DNA of 64,000 bases from Jutongia huaianensis (GTDB taxonomy: Bacteria; Bacillota; Clostridia; Lachnospirales; Lachnospiraceae): assembly GCF_014384985.1 (NCBI RefSeq), contig NZ_JACRSX010000010.1:1-64000 (forward strand), read 5' to 3'. The notes under the pieces are model-generated. The model saw only the letters and a list, made by a program, of their open reading frames with translations. It was not told the DNA's origin and made no database searches. Positions 7,381-16,679 of the stretch are shown here, one piece after another. The first letter of the stretch is position 1, and every line of letters starts with the position of its first letter. The translations under genes were made by a program, and so were the position numbers.

Positions 7381-8636
7381 AAAGAATCCTAATTTTTATC
7401 AAAAAAGAAACCGTTTTAGTCGTTGCTATTTTATTAGCTGTAATTTCTATAATATTTATTCCACCGGATCAGCAATATCCGGAATATATTGATTTTCGGA
7501 CACTTGGTATTCTTTTTGGATTGATGACCTGTGTGGCAGGGGTACAGCAGTTGGGGGTATTTGATCGTCTTGCCGGGATGCTGTTGCGGAAAGTATCCGG
7601 CAGAATGGCGATTACTTCTGTTTTAGTAATGCTTTGCTTTTTTTCTTCCATGCTGCTCACAAATGATGTGGCATTGATTACGTTTGTTCCATTTTCCTTG
7701 ATACTTCTTCAAAGAAAAAAAGAACTATTTGATGAAAAATGGATTCTTCGGATTGTGGTGATGCAGACCATTGCGGCCAATTTGGGGAGCATGCTGACCC
7801 CCATTGGCAATCCGCAAAATTTGTATCTGTTTGGATTGGCACAGATGAGAATTGAAAAATTTATATTGCTTATGCTGCCATATTCTGTGATGGCGTTTTT
7901 GGTGCTTATAACATGGATCATACTGGCATCCGGCATTAGCCGGATATATGCAAGGAATGATCAAAAACAAGACCAGACAACGATAAAGAATATACAAGAT
8001 AATAAAATTACTTTCAGTAAAGAGGATGGGAGACATCAATTATCCGAGGAAAAACACTCTGAAAAATCAATATCTTTTTCGTGGAAATTATGGTGTTATT
8101 GTGTGCTATTTCTTCTGGGACTCTTTGTTGTGGGAAGGGTTCTTCCATGGTCTGTTTTCACTGTGTTTGTTTTGGTATTTACATTCGCAGCTGATAGGAA
8201 GACATTAATGAAAGTAGATTATTCGCTTCTTGGAACCTTTGCGGCGTTATTTATTTTTATTGGAAATTTAGGGAGGATAGAAGTATTTCGACAGTTTTTG
8301 GAAAGAATGATCCGCGGAAGAGAAATGGTTACTTCTGTGCTTGCCAGTCAGGTGATGAGTAATGTGCCTGCAGCAATTCTTCTGTCCGGATTTACGGACG
8401 CAATTCCCAATCTGATCGTGGGCACGAATATCGGAGGACTGGGAACATTGATTGCATCAATGGCAAGTCTGATCAGTTTTAAATATATTGCCAGAGAATA
8501 CCCTGCACAAAAGGGAAGATATTTTTGCATGTTTACATTGGCCAATGTATTCTTTTTGCTTGTGATGTTGATAGTATACCTCGTCTTTCTATCCCCTGTG
8601 TTCGTCAAAACAAAACAATTTGTCTTAGCATTCTGA
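7377..8636 (+). CDS. SLC13/ArsB-superfamily anion or citrate-type permease
   Basis: A 419-residue integral membrane protein with about ten hydrophobic segments. Diagnostic ion-transporter-superfamily signatures are SMLLTNDVALITFVPF (near residues 89-104) and ANLGSMLTPIGNPQN (near 137-151), with a second-half counterpart SNVPAAILLSG. Such proteins move dicarboxylates, citrate, sulfate or arsenite with Na+ or H+; substrate cannot be assigned. Residues ~185-220 form a hydrophilic loop. The gene is bracketed by diverged direct repeats carrying the promoter of the next gene, and its stop codon falls in the second repeat, suggesting a duplication-linked insertion. Confidence 0.85.
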   Translation: MKRILIFIKKETVLVVAILLAVISIIFIPPDQQYPEYIDFRTLGILFGLMTCVAGVQQLGVFDRLAGMLLRKVSGRMAITSVLVMLCFFSSMLLTNDVALITFVPFSLILLQRKKELFDEKWILRIVVMQTIAANLGSMLTPIGNPQNLYLFGLAQMRIEKFILLMLPYSVMAFLVLITWIILASGISRIYARNDQKQDQTTIKNIQDNKITFSKEDGRHQLSEEKHSEKSISFSWKLWCYCVLFLLGLFVVGRVLPWSVFTVFVLVFTFAADRKTLMKVDYSLLGTFAALFIFIGNLGRIEVFRQFLERMIRGREMVTSVLASQVMSNVPAAILLSGFTDAIPNLIVGTNIGGLGTLIASMASLISFKYIAREYPAQKGRYFCMFTLANVFFLLVMLIVYLVFLSPVFVKTKQFVLAF

Positions 8637-8804
8637 TATGTGTTGGAAGATAGTTTGACACAGTATGATCAGGGCATTCCAAAATTTCAGCTGTACATAG
8701 GAGGAGCAATTCCGGTTGTAATAAAGAGAGGGGTGTTATAAAATAGAACCAGTACAGATATGGAAAATGGTACAGAATATGTCAGGAAAGCAGGCGGAAC
8801 AATG
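8631..8804 (+). repeat. Direct repeat B, upstream of nudC
   Basis: Counterpart of 7099-7380, shorter because it lacks the part matching about 7281-7349. It contains the permease stop codon, a promoter and the nudC start. Confidence 0.75.
8716..8744 (+). promoter_or_regulatory. Sigma-A promoter of nudC
   Basis: TTGTAA (8716-8721), 17 nt, TAAAAT (8739-8744). Confidence 0.65.
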
Positions 8805-9662
8805 ATACAGGATATATTACCTCAAAAGCTTTATAATACATTTGTCAGAAAGGAGCCTTCGCCGGACAGCAGGATCTTAAGCTTCCGGGAGGGGGGAGCA
8901 TTATACCGGGAGCAGGATGGAGAGCTTACGTTTCTTACCTTTCGTCAGGTGAAGGAATATTATCAGAAAAAATTACAGACACTTCCGAAGGCTGTTTTTC
9001 TATTTTCTGTAGATACACAGGATTATTTTTTGATGGATCTGGGCGAAGCTGTGATGGAAGGTTACAGATATCATAAAATGTTTGAAACCCGCCGGTTGTC
9101 TCCGAAGGAAAATGTTCTGGCAGCTGCGACCGGCTGGCACTTATATGTGTGGTACCGGGATAATCAATATTGTGGACGGTGTGCCCATAAAATGGTACAC
9201 GATGAAACCCTTCGGATGATGAAGTGTCCGGATTGTGGCAATATGGTATTTCCGAAGATTGCACCGGCAGTGATCGTGGGGGTGACAGATGGAGACCGGA
9301 TTCTGATGACCAAATATGCGGACAGAGAATATAAGAAATATGCGTTGATCGCAGGCTTTACGGAAATTGGAGAGACAGCGGAGCAGACGGTGGAGCGGGA
9401 AGTCATGGAGGAGGTAGGGCTTTCTGTAGAAAATATCCGTTATTACAAAAGCCAGCCATGGGGATATGACAGTAATCTTTTACTAGGGTATTTTTGTGAT
9501 CTGGCACAGAAGAGGGAGATTCATCTGGATGAGACAGAGCTTTCTCTTGCAGAATGGGTGGATTACCGGGATATTCCGGATGATCCGGAGGGATTAAGTC
9601 TCACCAGAGAAATGATGATCACGTTTCGGGAGCAGAAAAAACGGGAGCACAGTCAGAGATAA
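8802..9662 (+). CDS. nudC: NADH pyrophosphatase (Nudix, NudC type)
   Basis: A 286-residue protein. It has the NudC layout: an N-terminal domain, a zinc ribbon CGRC...CPDC, the Nudix box GFTEIGETAEQTVEREVMEE-VGL fully conserved (Gx5Ex7REUxEExGU), and the SQPW motif (SQPWGYDSN) that specifies NAD(H)-type substrates. It hydrolyses NADH to NMNH and AMP and can remove NAD caps from RNA. ATG 8802 is preferred over 8760 because the upstream repeat aligns this ATG with the start of the permease gene. A 20-nt gap separates it from the alcohol dehydrogenase gene, so the two are probably cotranscribed. Confidence 0.9.
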   Translation: MIQDILPQKLYNTFVRKEPSPDSRILSFREGGALYREQDGELTFLTFRQVKEYYQKKLQTLPKAVFLFSVDTQDYFLMDLGEAVMEGYRYHKMFETRRLSPKENVLAAATGWHLYVWYRDNQYCGRCAHKMVHDETLRMMKCPDCGNMVFPKIAPAVIVGVTDGDRILMTKYADREYKKYALIAGFTEIGETAEQTVEREVMEEVGLSVENIRYYKSQPWGYDSNLLLGYFCDLAQKREIHLDETELSLAEWVDYRDIPDDPEGLSLTREMMITFREQKKREHSQR

Positions 9663-9682
9663 TAGAACAGGAGATCAAAGAG

Positions 9683-10861
9683 ATGACAAATTTTGATTAT
9701 TATGCACCAACAAAAGTGGTTTTTGGAAAAGGAACAGAAGATCAGGCAGGAGATCTGGTCAGGGAACAGGGAGCTACAAAGGTATTGGTTCATTATGGAA
9801 GCGGAAGTGTGAAAAGAAGCGGGCTGTTGGAACGTATTTATCAGTCACTGGAGCAGGCTGGAATCCCTTTTGTGTCATTGGGAGGCGTGGTGCCAAATCC
9901 AAGGCTGTCTCTCGTGTACCAGGGAATTGAGCTTTGCAAAAAAGAGCATGTAGATTTTATTCTCGCCGTTGGTGGAGGAAGTGTCATTGATTCCGGCAAG
10001 GCAATCGGATATGGTGTGGCAAACGAGGGAGACGTATGGGATTTCTATGAGAGAAAACGTGTGGCTGCAGGGTGCCTGCCCATCGGCGTGGTGCTGACGA
10101 TTGCGGCTGCCGGTTCAGAAATGAGCAATTCTTCTGTGATCACCAATGAGGATGGATGGCTGAAACGCGGCTATGGAAATGATTGCTGCCGTGCCAGATT
10201 TGCTGTGATGAATCCGGAGCTTACAATGACTCTTCCAAAGTATCAGACGGCCAGCGGCTGCGTGGACATTATGATGCATACCATGGAGCGTTATTTTAAC
10301 CAGGAAGAGAATCTGGATCTTACGGATGGATTTAGTGAGCATCTGATCCGGACAGTTATGGAGAATGCACGGATCCTTATGAAGGAGCCGGACAATTATA
10401 AAGCAAGAGCAGAGGTGATGTGGGCAGGAAGCCTGTCTCATAATGGTCTGACCGGATGTGGAACGGCAGGCGGGGACTGGGCAAGTCATCAGCTGGAGCA
10501 CGAGCTGGGCGGTATGTTTGATGTGGCGCATGGTGCGGGACTGTCTGCTGTCTGGGGAAGCTGGGCAAGATATGTTCTGGAGGGGAATCCCGGCAGATTT
10601 GCACAGTTTGCTGTCCGTGTAATGGGACAGGAGAAAGGAAAGGATGACACAGAAACAGCACTTCGGGGAATTTGTGCCATGGAGGAGTTTTACCATCAGG
10701 TAGAAATGCCGACAAGTCTTTCGGAGCTGGGAATCAATCCGACGGAGGAGCAGCTTCACAGTCTGGCAGAAAAGTGCAGTCATTTTGGAAAACGGACGGT
10801 TGGCTGCATTAAAAAGCTGGATCAGGAAGATATGTATCAGATTTATAAAATGGCAATGTAA
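9683..10861 (+). CDS. Iron-containing alcohol dehydrogenase (butanol dehydrogenase-like)
   Basis: A 392-residue group III alcohol dehydrogenase. N-terminal Rossmann-like part with GGGSVIDSGKAIG near residues 97-109, then the all-helical domain with the metal-binding residues in MMHTMERYF, HQLEHELGG and HGAGLSAVWG. It reduces aldehydes to alcohols with NAD(P)H, typically in fermentation; closest in type to YugJ/BdhA. ATG 9683 has a GGAGATCAAAGAG leader. Directly after nudC and 60 nt before the RelA/SpoT-domain gene. Confidence 0.9.
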   Translation: MTNFDYYAPTKVVFGKGTEDQAGDLVREQGATKVLVHYGSGSVKRSGLLERIYQSLEQAGIPFVSLGGVVPNPRLSLVYQGIELCKKEHVDFILAVGGGSVIDSGKAIGYGVANEGDVWDFYERKRVAAGCLPIGVVLTIAAAGSEMSNSSVITNEDGWLKRGYGNDCCRARFAVMNPELTMTLPKYQTASGCVDIMMHTMERYFNQEENLDLTDGFSEHLIRTVMENARILMKEPDNYKARAEVMWAGSLSHNGLTGCGTAGGDWASHQLEHELGGMFDVAHGAGLSAVWGSWARYVLEGNPGRFAQFAVRVMGQEKGKDDTETALRGICAMEEFYHQVEMPTSLSELGINPTEEQLHSLAEKCSHFGKRTVGCIKKLDQEDMYQIYKMAM

Positions 10862-10921
10862 AGTTTTTTTAATGGATCCGGTGAGCAGACAATACCAGCA
10901 GGAGAGGGTGGTACAAAACAA

Positions 10922-11911
10922 ATGATAGCATTAAACGATTATTTATATTCGGGCGATACGGTTCTTCGGATATTGCAGAAATACAGCAGCGATCTGGAAC
11001 AGGAGGCACAGAAAAGTCATAATGAGGTGGATCTGCTGCATTGTGCATTTCTGTCCCAGATTATGGACATGTTGGAACACAATGATTTCCTAACGGCGCA
11101 GTCCCAGAAGATACGGGAATTCTACATGTATATGGCAAAGGAATATCCGTTTCTTGCCTTTACGTTTAAAGGAAGGATTAAATCTCTGATCCGTGCGGAG
11201 GAGAAATTTAATGGATATATTGTCGAGTACATCTATGATTATTATGAAAAATATCATCAATTTCCGTCGATGGAAGAGATTAAAAAGCGTCTGGATTGTT
11301 TTCGGGATCTGATCGCATACCGGGTTGTGATCTCTTTACCACAGTGTCATCTGAAAGAAGGGCAGGATCGGGAAAAGGAGGAGTTGCGATATCTTTATGA
11401 GATTGCCAATGTATTGCCATTCTTTATGGAACAGAGAGGTTTCCGGGTAGAATCTGCAAAGGGAGTACGGGTGAGCAGTTCTGATATGTTGAAGGAAGCT
11501 GTCCGGCCTTATTACCGGGATTATATATCGAATGAGGGGGAATATGGTTATCGTTCTTTGCATATTACATTTTATGATGATACGGCAAAATGCTATATGG
11601 AGGTCCAGCTTCGGACAAAGGCCATGGATGATAACGCAGAGATCGGTCCGGCAAATCATCTGGGATACGAGAAACGGCAGGAAAATGAACGCGCCAGAAG
11701 AGATGTCATTCCTGTAGGAGAATGCAGATGTTTTGATGAAGCCTATGAACGAGGAATGCGCCTGCAGAAGCTGGAGCTTGCAAAACTGGACGTCAATATG
11801 TTTTCCGCGGCCAATAACAGTCTGATCAATGACGGTTGTGGTTTGTACCGGGGCAGACTGATTCTTCCCTATGAGCATTTATCACGTTTTCAGAGTGATC
11901 TGTCATCTTAA
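10922..11911 (+). CDS. RelA/SpoT-domain protein (GTP pyrophosphokinase-like)
   Basis: A 329-residue protein with a single RelA/SpoT synthetase-like domain and no HD hydrolase, TGS or ACT domain, so it resembles a small alarmone synthetase with an added helical N-terminus. Visible motifs: GRIKSLIRAEEKF, FRDLIAYRVV, EYGYRSLHI and YMEVQLRTKAMDDNAE. These correspond to the ATP/GTP-binding and catalytic stretches of (p)ppGpp synthetases. Whether it makes ppGpp or acts on another acceptor is not decided by sequence. AGGAGAGGGTGG precedes ATG 10922. Confidence 0.8.
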   Translation: MIALNDYLYSGDTVLRILQKYSSDLEQEAQKSHNEVDLLHCAFLSQIMDMLEHNDFLTAQSQKIREFYMYMAKEYPFLAFTFKGRIKSLIRAEEKFNGYIVEYIYDYYEKYHQFPSMEEIKKRLDCFRDLIAYRVVISLPQCHLKEGQDREKEELRYLYEIANVLPFFMEQRGFRVESAKGVRVSSSDMLKEAVRPYYRDYISNEGEYGYRSLHITFYDDTAKCYMEVQLRTKAMDDNAEIGPANHLGYEKRQENERARRDVIPVGECRCFDEAYERGMRLQKLELAKLDVNMFSAANNSLINDGCGLYRGRLILPYEHLSRFQSDLSS

Positions 11912-11972
11912 GTGTTGCCAATACACGTTAGTGCATAAAAATGTCGTTTTGTGAAAAAGATGACGAGAAATA

Positions 11973-12001
11973 ATGACGAAAAACTAAAAATGTGATATCA
12001 T
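11973..12001 (+). promoter_or_regulatory. Probable promoter of the BMP lipoprotein gene
   Basis: ATGACG (11973-11978), 17 nt, TATCAT (11996-12001), about 85 nt before the start codon. Confidence 0.45.
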
Positions 12002-12086
12002 AAATCTCATGGAAATGATTATCTGCAGATCAATAAAACGATCATGCAGATATACATAGGAACGGAATAGTTAAGGGAGAAAATGT

Positions 12087-13268
12087 ATGAAAAAAAAGAG
12101 AATATGGAAAAAGGCGGCAATGTTGTTATCTGCTACTCTTCTTTTAACAGGATGTGGTGCAGGAAAGTCAGGGACACCGGATGATTATGCAACCAATAAG
12201 GGCTATGAGGAGGATACTACTCAGAAGGGCAGTTCCGATGGGATTGCCAAGGAGGATATTAAGGTTGGTGTGCTGTATCTTTCTGATCCATCAGAGGGAA
12301 GTGGTTATTCTTACACTCACGATCTGGGTGTAAAGGGGATGCAGGAGAATCTTCTGCTGTCGGATGATCAGATCGAACGCAAAATTGTAGATGATTCTGA
12401 TGAAAAAGCGACAGAGAAAGCGATTGAAGAATGTGTTGCAGATGGCTGCAATATCATATTTACCACAAGCTGGGGATATATGCAGGTGACCGCAGACATG
12501 GCAGAGAAGTATCCAGATGTATATTTTTCCCATGGAACAGGTTATATGTCCAATGGCAAGAATTTTAACAACTATTTTGGTCGTATCTATCAGGCAAGAT
12601 ATCTCAGCGGAATCGTAGCCGGTATGAATACAAAGGATAATAAGATCGGCTATGTAGCGGCACAGGATTCCTCGAATTCTGAAGTGACCGGAGGCATTGA
12701 TGCTTTCGCTATTGGTGTGGAGTCAGTGAATCCGAAGGCGAAGATTTATGTAGATGTAACCAATAGCTGGTATGACGAGAAAAAGGAAAAGAAAGCTTCA
12801 GAGCGTCTGTTGAATATGGGGTGTGATGTGATGACACAGCATTGTGATACGCCATATCCTCAGACTCTGGCACAGGAGAAGGGAGTTTACGGTATTGGAT
12901 ACAATTCTGATATGAGCAAGGAGACGCCGGATTCCTGCCTGACCAGTGTCATATGGAACTGGAGTGCATATTATACTTCTGCAGTGAAAAGTATCATTGA
13001 TGGCACCTGGGATGGAAGCAATTATTACGGTGGTATGGCCGAGGGGCTTGTAAGCATTACAGATCTGGCATCCTTTGCGGCAGAAGGCACGCAGCAGAAG
13101 GTAGATGAGGCGACAGCCGAGATCCTTAGTGGGGATAACAATGTATTTGATGGTGTTCTTGTGACCAATACAGGCAAAAAGATCGGCAAAAAGGGAAAGA
13201 CTCTGGATGATGCAACGATCACAGGAAAGATCAACTGGTATTACCGCAATGTTGTTGTATTAAAATAA
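12087..13268 (+). CDS. BMP-family substrate-binding lipoprotein
   Basis: A 393-residue exported lipoprotein: signal peptide with lipobox LLTGC (lipidated Cys23), a Ser/Gly/Asp-rich linker, then a basic-membrane-protein/Med fold (IKVGVLYLSDPSEGSGYSYT; CNIIFTTSWGYM; YFGRIYQARYLSGIVAGM). The family usually binds nucleosides for ABC import, but no permease or ATPase follows. The next gene, 40 nt away, is a chemoreceptor, so this protein may deliver a ligand to that receptor. GGGAG precedes ATG 12087. Confidence 0.88.
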   Translation: MKKKRIWKKAAMLLSATLLLTGCGAGKSGTPDDYATNKGYEEDTTQKGSSDGIAKEDIKVGVLYLSDPSEGSGYSYTHDLGVKGMQENLLLSDDQIERKIVDDSDEKATEKAIEECVADGCNIIFTTSWGYMQVTADMAEKYPDVYFSHGTGYMSNGKNFNNYFGRIYQARYLSGIVAGMNTKDNKIGYVAAQDSSNSEVTGGIDAFAIGVESVNPKAKIYVDVTNSWYDEKKEKKASERLLNMGCDVMTQHCDTPYPQTLAQEKGVYGIGYNSDMSKETPDSCLTSVIWNWSAYYTSAVKSIIDGTWDGSNYYGGMAEGLVSITDLASFAAEGTQQKVDEATAEILSGDNNVFDGVLVTNTGKKIGKKGKTLDDATITGKINWYYRNVVVLK

Positions 13269-13307
13269 CTGAAACTTCCCACACCAAATAAAAAATGGAG
13301 GTCTTGT

Positions 13308-15014
13308 ATGAAATTTACATTACGAAAAAAGATTATTTTAAGCGCAATTTTACCTCTTCTTTTACTGGGAGCCAGTATTATCATTATTGCGGCGACGATC
13401 GTAAAGGGTTCTATCATCAGTAAGGTAGAGGAGTCCCTGAAGGGAACGGCAGTAGCTACTGAGGCAGCATATGACCAGAATGCAGGCTCGTATCTCAAGG
13501 CAGAGAATGGTGCTATCTGGAAGGGAAGCTACAACATATCACAGTCGGAGACTCTGGTGGACACGATTAAAGAGGAGTCCGGTATGGATGTGACCTTCTT
13601 TTATGGCTCTGACCGGATTATGACATCGGCAAAGGATAAGGACGGCAACCGTCTGCTGGGCAGTCCGGCAGGAGATAAAATTAAAAAAAGAGTGCTGGAA
13701 CAGGGCAAAGAATATTTTAGTGATAACATTTCCATAGATGGAACGATTTATTACGGCTACTATGTGCCGGTTTATCAGGATGGTTCCAAGGATGCGCCTG
13801 TTGGAATAGTTTTTGCAGGTCAGGAAAAGCAGAAAACATTTCGCAGTGTCCTTAAGATCATCAATACCATCGTGGCTATGGTAGTGATCATTATGGTGAT
13901 CTGCAGTATTGCAGTGGGCATCAGTGCTAACTCTATTACCAGAGCATTAAATAAGAGTATTGCAGAGGTTTTAGAGGTATCCTCCGGTAATCTGAATGTA
14001 AGACAGAACAGGAAGCTTCTCCACAGAAAGGATGAGATTGGCAACCTGTCCAGAGCGGTTCACAGTCTGCAGGAGGAATTATGCAAGATTATTGGAGACA
14101 TTAAAGATAGTACCGACACACTTCTGGATGCCTCCAATACATTGGAGGAGACGTCCCAGGATACTCATAACAGTATCGGAGAGGTGAATCACGCTATGGA
14201 CACCATTACCGGTGGAGCAAACCGGCAGGCGGAGGATGTGGGGCGTGCTTCTGACAATGTGCGGGATATGGGAGAGTTGATCATTCAGACCGGAAAGGAA
14301 GCGGACTCACTGGAGAGCAGTGCGGACAGCATGAAGGGAGCCAGTGACAAAACGGCTGTGACCATTGATGAGCTTCGCGGTATTAGTGAAGATGTGAAGC
14401 GGGCGGTATCTGAGATTGCAGAGCAGACTACACAGACCAACAGCTCGGCACAGAGCATCCGGGAGGCATCCCAGTTTATTTCGGAGATCGCCGAGGAAAC
14501 CAATTTGTTGTCCTTAAATGCCAGTATTGAGGCAGCCCGTGCCGGTGAGGCAGGAAGAGGATTTGCTGTGGTTGCATCCCAGATTCAGAAGCTGGCAGAG
14601 CAGTCCAACGCAGCCAGTGGCAACATTGAGGAGATCGTGAATACTCTTCTGATAAATTCTGAACGGGTTGTTGCAACGATGGCGCAGACACAGGAGGTCA
14701 TTGACCGGCAGAATGAATATATTGCCAACACAGAGCAGAGTGTGGAAAGTGTAATGAAGGAAATTGAAATTTCCATCGAGTATATCCGGAATATTGGACA
14801 GAGTATGAAAAAGCTGGAGAATGCCAGAGCAGAGATCATACAGAGAATTGATGCAATGTCTGAGATCGCGCAGAGTAATGTTTCCGGTACTTCCCAGACC
14901 AGTATGGCACTTCAGGCGATGGAGGAAAGTTTTAAGAATATTGAGACTTCTACGGAAAATCTCAGAAATACGGCAGATATGTTGGTACAGAATATAGGAC
15001 ATTTTACAATGTAG
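13308..15014 (+). CDS. Methyl-accepting chemotaxis protein
   Basis: A 568-residue chemoreceptor. TM1 at about 10-30, an extracellular single-Cache-type sensor at 31-182 ([29 protein letters not shown]), TM2 near 185-208, a HAMP segment, and a long coiled coil. The kinase-control hairpin [22 protein letters not shown] lies near 391-412. It signals through CheA/CheW to the flagellar motor. AUG 13308 follows TGGAGG. Adjacent to the BMP lipoprotein, with which it may be cotranscribed; ligand unknown. Confidence 0.93.
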   Translation: MKFTLRKKIILSAILPLLLLGASIIIIAATIVKGSIISKVEESLKGTAVATEAAYDQNAGSYLKAENGAIWKGSYNISQSETLVDTIKEESGMDVTFFYGSDRIMTSAKDKDGNRLLGSPAGDKIKKRVLEQGKEYFSDNISIDGTIYYGYYVPVYQDGSKDAPVGIVFAGQEKQKTFRSVLKIINTIVAMVVIIMVICSIAVGISANSITRALNKSIAEVLEVSSGNLNVRQNRKLLHRKDEIGNLSRAVHSLQEELCKIIGDIKDSTDTLLDASNTLEETSQDTHNSIGEVNHAMDTITGGANRQAEDVGRASDNVRDMGELIIQTGKEADSLESSADSMKGASDKTAVTIDELRGISEDVKRAVSEIAEQTTQTNSSAQSIREASQFISEIAEETNLLSLNASIEAARAGEAGRGFAVVASQIQKLAEQSNAASGNIEEIVNTLLINSERVVATMAQTQEVIDRQNEYIANTEQSVESVMKEIEISIEYIRNIGQSMKKLENARAEIIQRIDAMSEIAQSNVSGTSQTSMALQAMEESFKNIETSTENLRNTADMLVQNIGHFTM

Positions 15015-15129
15015 CCATTATTCAGGCGGTTTCGTGAGATTTGGTAGATTTTAGAGTAAATTAGCAGAACAATCTGAAAAAGTTGTCATATACTGTACTA
15101 TACTTTCATAGTAAAGGATGGGAAACGAT

Positions 15130-15981
15130 ATGGCACGATTTACAAATCAGGCGTAGCTACGGTATGGAAATGCCGTGACAAATTCCAACATTGCAGTGGG
15201 TGAGATCCTTGAGGTTCTTTCTGCAACAAAAACGGCTGTCAGAGCGACCTATGGGCAGAATGACAATGTCACATATATTGTGAGCATTGTCAATTCCGGA
15301 ACGACTCCGGTCACAGGTCTTACGCTGACGGACAATTTAGGAGCGTATCCTTTTGGGACAGGAGAACTGGTTCCATTAACCTATGTTGCCGGAACGATCA
15401 ATTATTATGTCAATGGTACCCTGCAGACAACGCCGACAGTAACCGCAGGCCCGCCGATGACTGTCACCGGGATCAATGTTCCGGCAGGAGGAAATGCTAC
15501 GATCATTTACGAAGCATCAGTCAATCAGAATGCTCCGTTGGCAGTGGAATCTGAGATCACCAATACGGCGACGATCACCGGAGGAGGGATCACTCCGATC
15601 AGGGTGACGGAAACGATTGGTGCTGCCAGTGCACCAAACCTGAATATTACCAAATCAGTCAGCCCGGTACCGGTGACGGAAAACGGTACGCTGACGTATA
15701 CTTTTGTAATCCAGAATTTTGGCAATGCGGCAGCCAATGCAGCGACCGGGGCAGTGATCACAGATACCTTTGATCCCGTTTTGTCAAATCTGACCGTAAC
15801 CTTTAACGGAACGGCATGGACAGATCCGACGGAGTACACCTATGATGAGACCACAGGAGTATTTGCGACGGCAGCGGGAGGGATTACGGTACCGGCAGCC
15901 ACTTATACCCAGGATCCGGTCAGTGGAGCATGGGTCGCAAATCCGGGAGTCAGCACGCTGGTGGTCACAGGCACTATTTAA
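15130..15981 (+). pseudogene. DUF11-repeat protein interrupted by an amber codon
   Basis: The frame starts at ATG 15130 after AAAGGA and reads MARFTNQA, then TAG (15154-15156), then LRYGNAVTNSNIAVGEILEV to 15981. Proteins of this Clostridia family commonly start with a MATFTNQAQL-like stretch, so the amber codon most likely replaces a Gln codon. Downstream are two DUF11-type Ig-like units (YIVSIVNSGTTPVTGLTLTD; YTFVIQNFGNAAANAATG), typical of surface or spore-surface proteins; no signal peptide or anchor is seen. A GTG at 15175 could restart translation but lacks a ribosome site. Either a pseudogene, a read-through gene or an error. Confidence 0.75.
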
Positions 15982-15989
15982 AAATAACC

Positions 15990-16134
15990 GGATTAGGAAA
16001 AGACCAGGATGAAAGTTCTCTACAGGAGTAGTCGTGCGTTCGTTGACGCGACAGAGCCCCTGTGCTAAGATGAAACTGGAATGTAGTAAGAATCAGATGG
16101 AAATGCAGACTGCAAACCATCTGATTCTTTTTTT
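15990..16134 (+). ncRNA. Structured intergenic RNA candidate ending in a terminator
   Basis: After the DUF11 gene, ACAGG (16022-16026) can pair with CCTGT (16057-16061), enclosing an inner GC-rich hairpin around 16032-16053. This is followed at 16088-16134 by a terminator hairpin, AAGAATCAGATGG / CCATCTGATTCTT with a T run. It could be a leader RNA of the next gene, or a 3' UTR. I do not recognise it as a known riboswitch; a GGAGTAG loop is reminiscent of manganese sensors but the rest does not fit. Confidence 0.3.
16088..16134 (+). terminator. Rho-independent terminator
   Basis: Perfect 13-bp stem, AAGAATCAGATGG (16088-16100) with CCATCTGATTCTT (16117-16129), then TTTTT. Confidence 0.85.
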
Positions 16135-16152
16135 GCAGAAGGGAAAAGTACA

Positions 16153-16632
16153 ATGGAATTAGATGTAGAGAACAGCTATTATGGACAAAAAGCCAAAAAA
16201 TTATTTCTGGAGGGATATAACTGCAGCCAGTCTGTTTTTCTGGCGTTTGAAGATAAATATGATATGGATCACAGCATGGCTATGAGGTTAAGTTCTTCTT
16301 TTGGAGGAGGTATGGGCAGGCTGCGGGAGGTATGTGGTGCCGTGTCCGGCATGTTTATGGTTGCAGGTCTGTTATACGGATATGATGAGCCGAAGAATTT
16401 TGAGGCAAAATCAGAGCATTATGCAAGAATTCAGGAGCTGGCGGGCGAGTATAGGGTGCGCAACGGCTCTATTGTGTGCCGGGAGATTCTGGGGCTGGGA
16501 AAAGGTAAGGATGATCCGGTGCCATCCAGACGGACAAAGGAGTATTATCAAAAACGGCCATGTCCGGATCTGGTGGCGATGGCAGCAGCGATTATGGAGG
16601 AATATATCCGGGAGAATCCGTTAGAAGGATAA
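16153..16632 (+). CDS. C_GCAxxG_C_C family redox-type protein
   Basis: A 159-residue cytosolic protein matching the C_GCAxxG_C_C family: NCSQSV near residues 24-29, GGGMGRLREVCGAVSG near 52-67, a third Cys in GSIVCREIL and a fourth in KRPCPDLV. The conserved Cys residues and glycine-rich motif suggest a redox-active or metal-binding role, but the family has no established function. It lies 47 nt before the Bce-like two-component genes. AGAAGGG is about 8 nt before ATG 16153. Confidence 0.88.
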   Translation: MELDVENSYYGQKAKKLFLEGYNCSQSVFLAFEDKYDMDHSMAMRLSSSFGGGMGRLREVCGAVSGMFMVAGLLYGYDEPKNFEAKSEHYARIQELAGEYRVRNGSIVCREILGLGKGKDDPVPSRRTKEYYQKRPCPDLVAMAAAIMEEYIRENPLEG

Positions 16633-16679
16633 AGCTGCAGATTTGTCGGTTGTGAATTTCTAAAGGAGCATGGAATATT

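Noticed and set aside
10115..10921. Open frame of 268 codons opposite the alcohol dehydrogenase gene
   Set aside because: Antisense shadow of a clear gene; composition and lack of a ribosome site speak against coding.
16020..16070. Manganese (yybP-ykoY) riboswitch
   Set aside because: Only GGAGTAG is shared; the other conserved loop and closing helices are not found, and the downstream gene is not a typical target.
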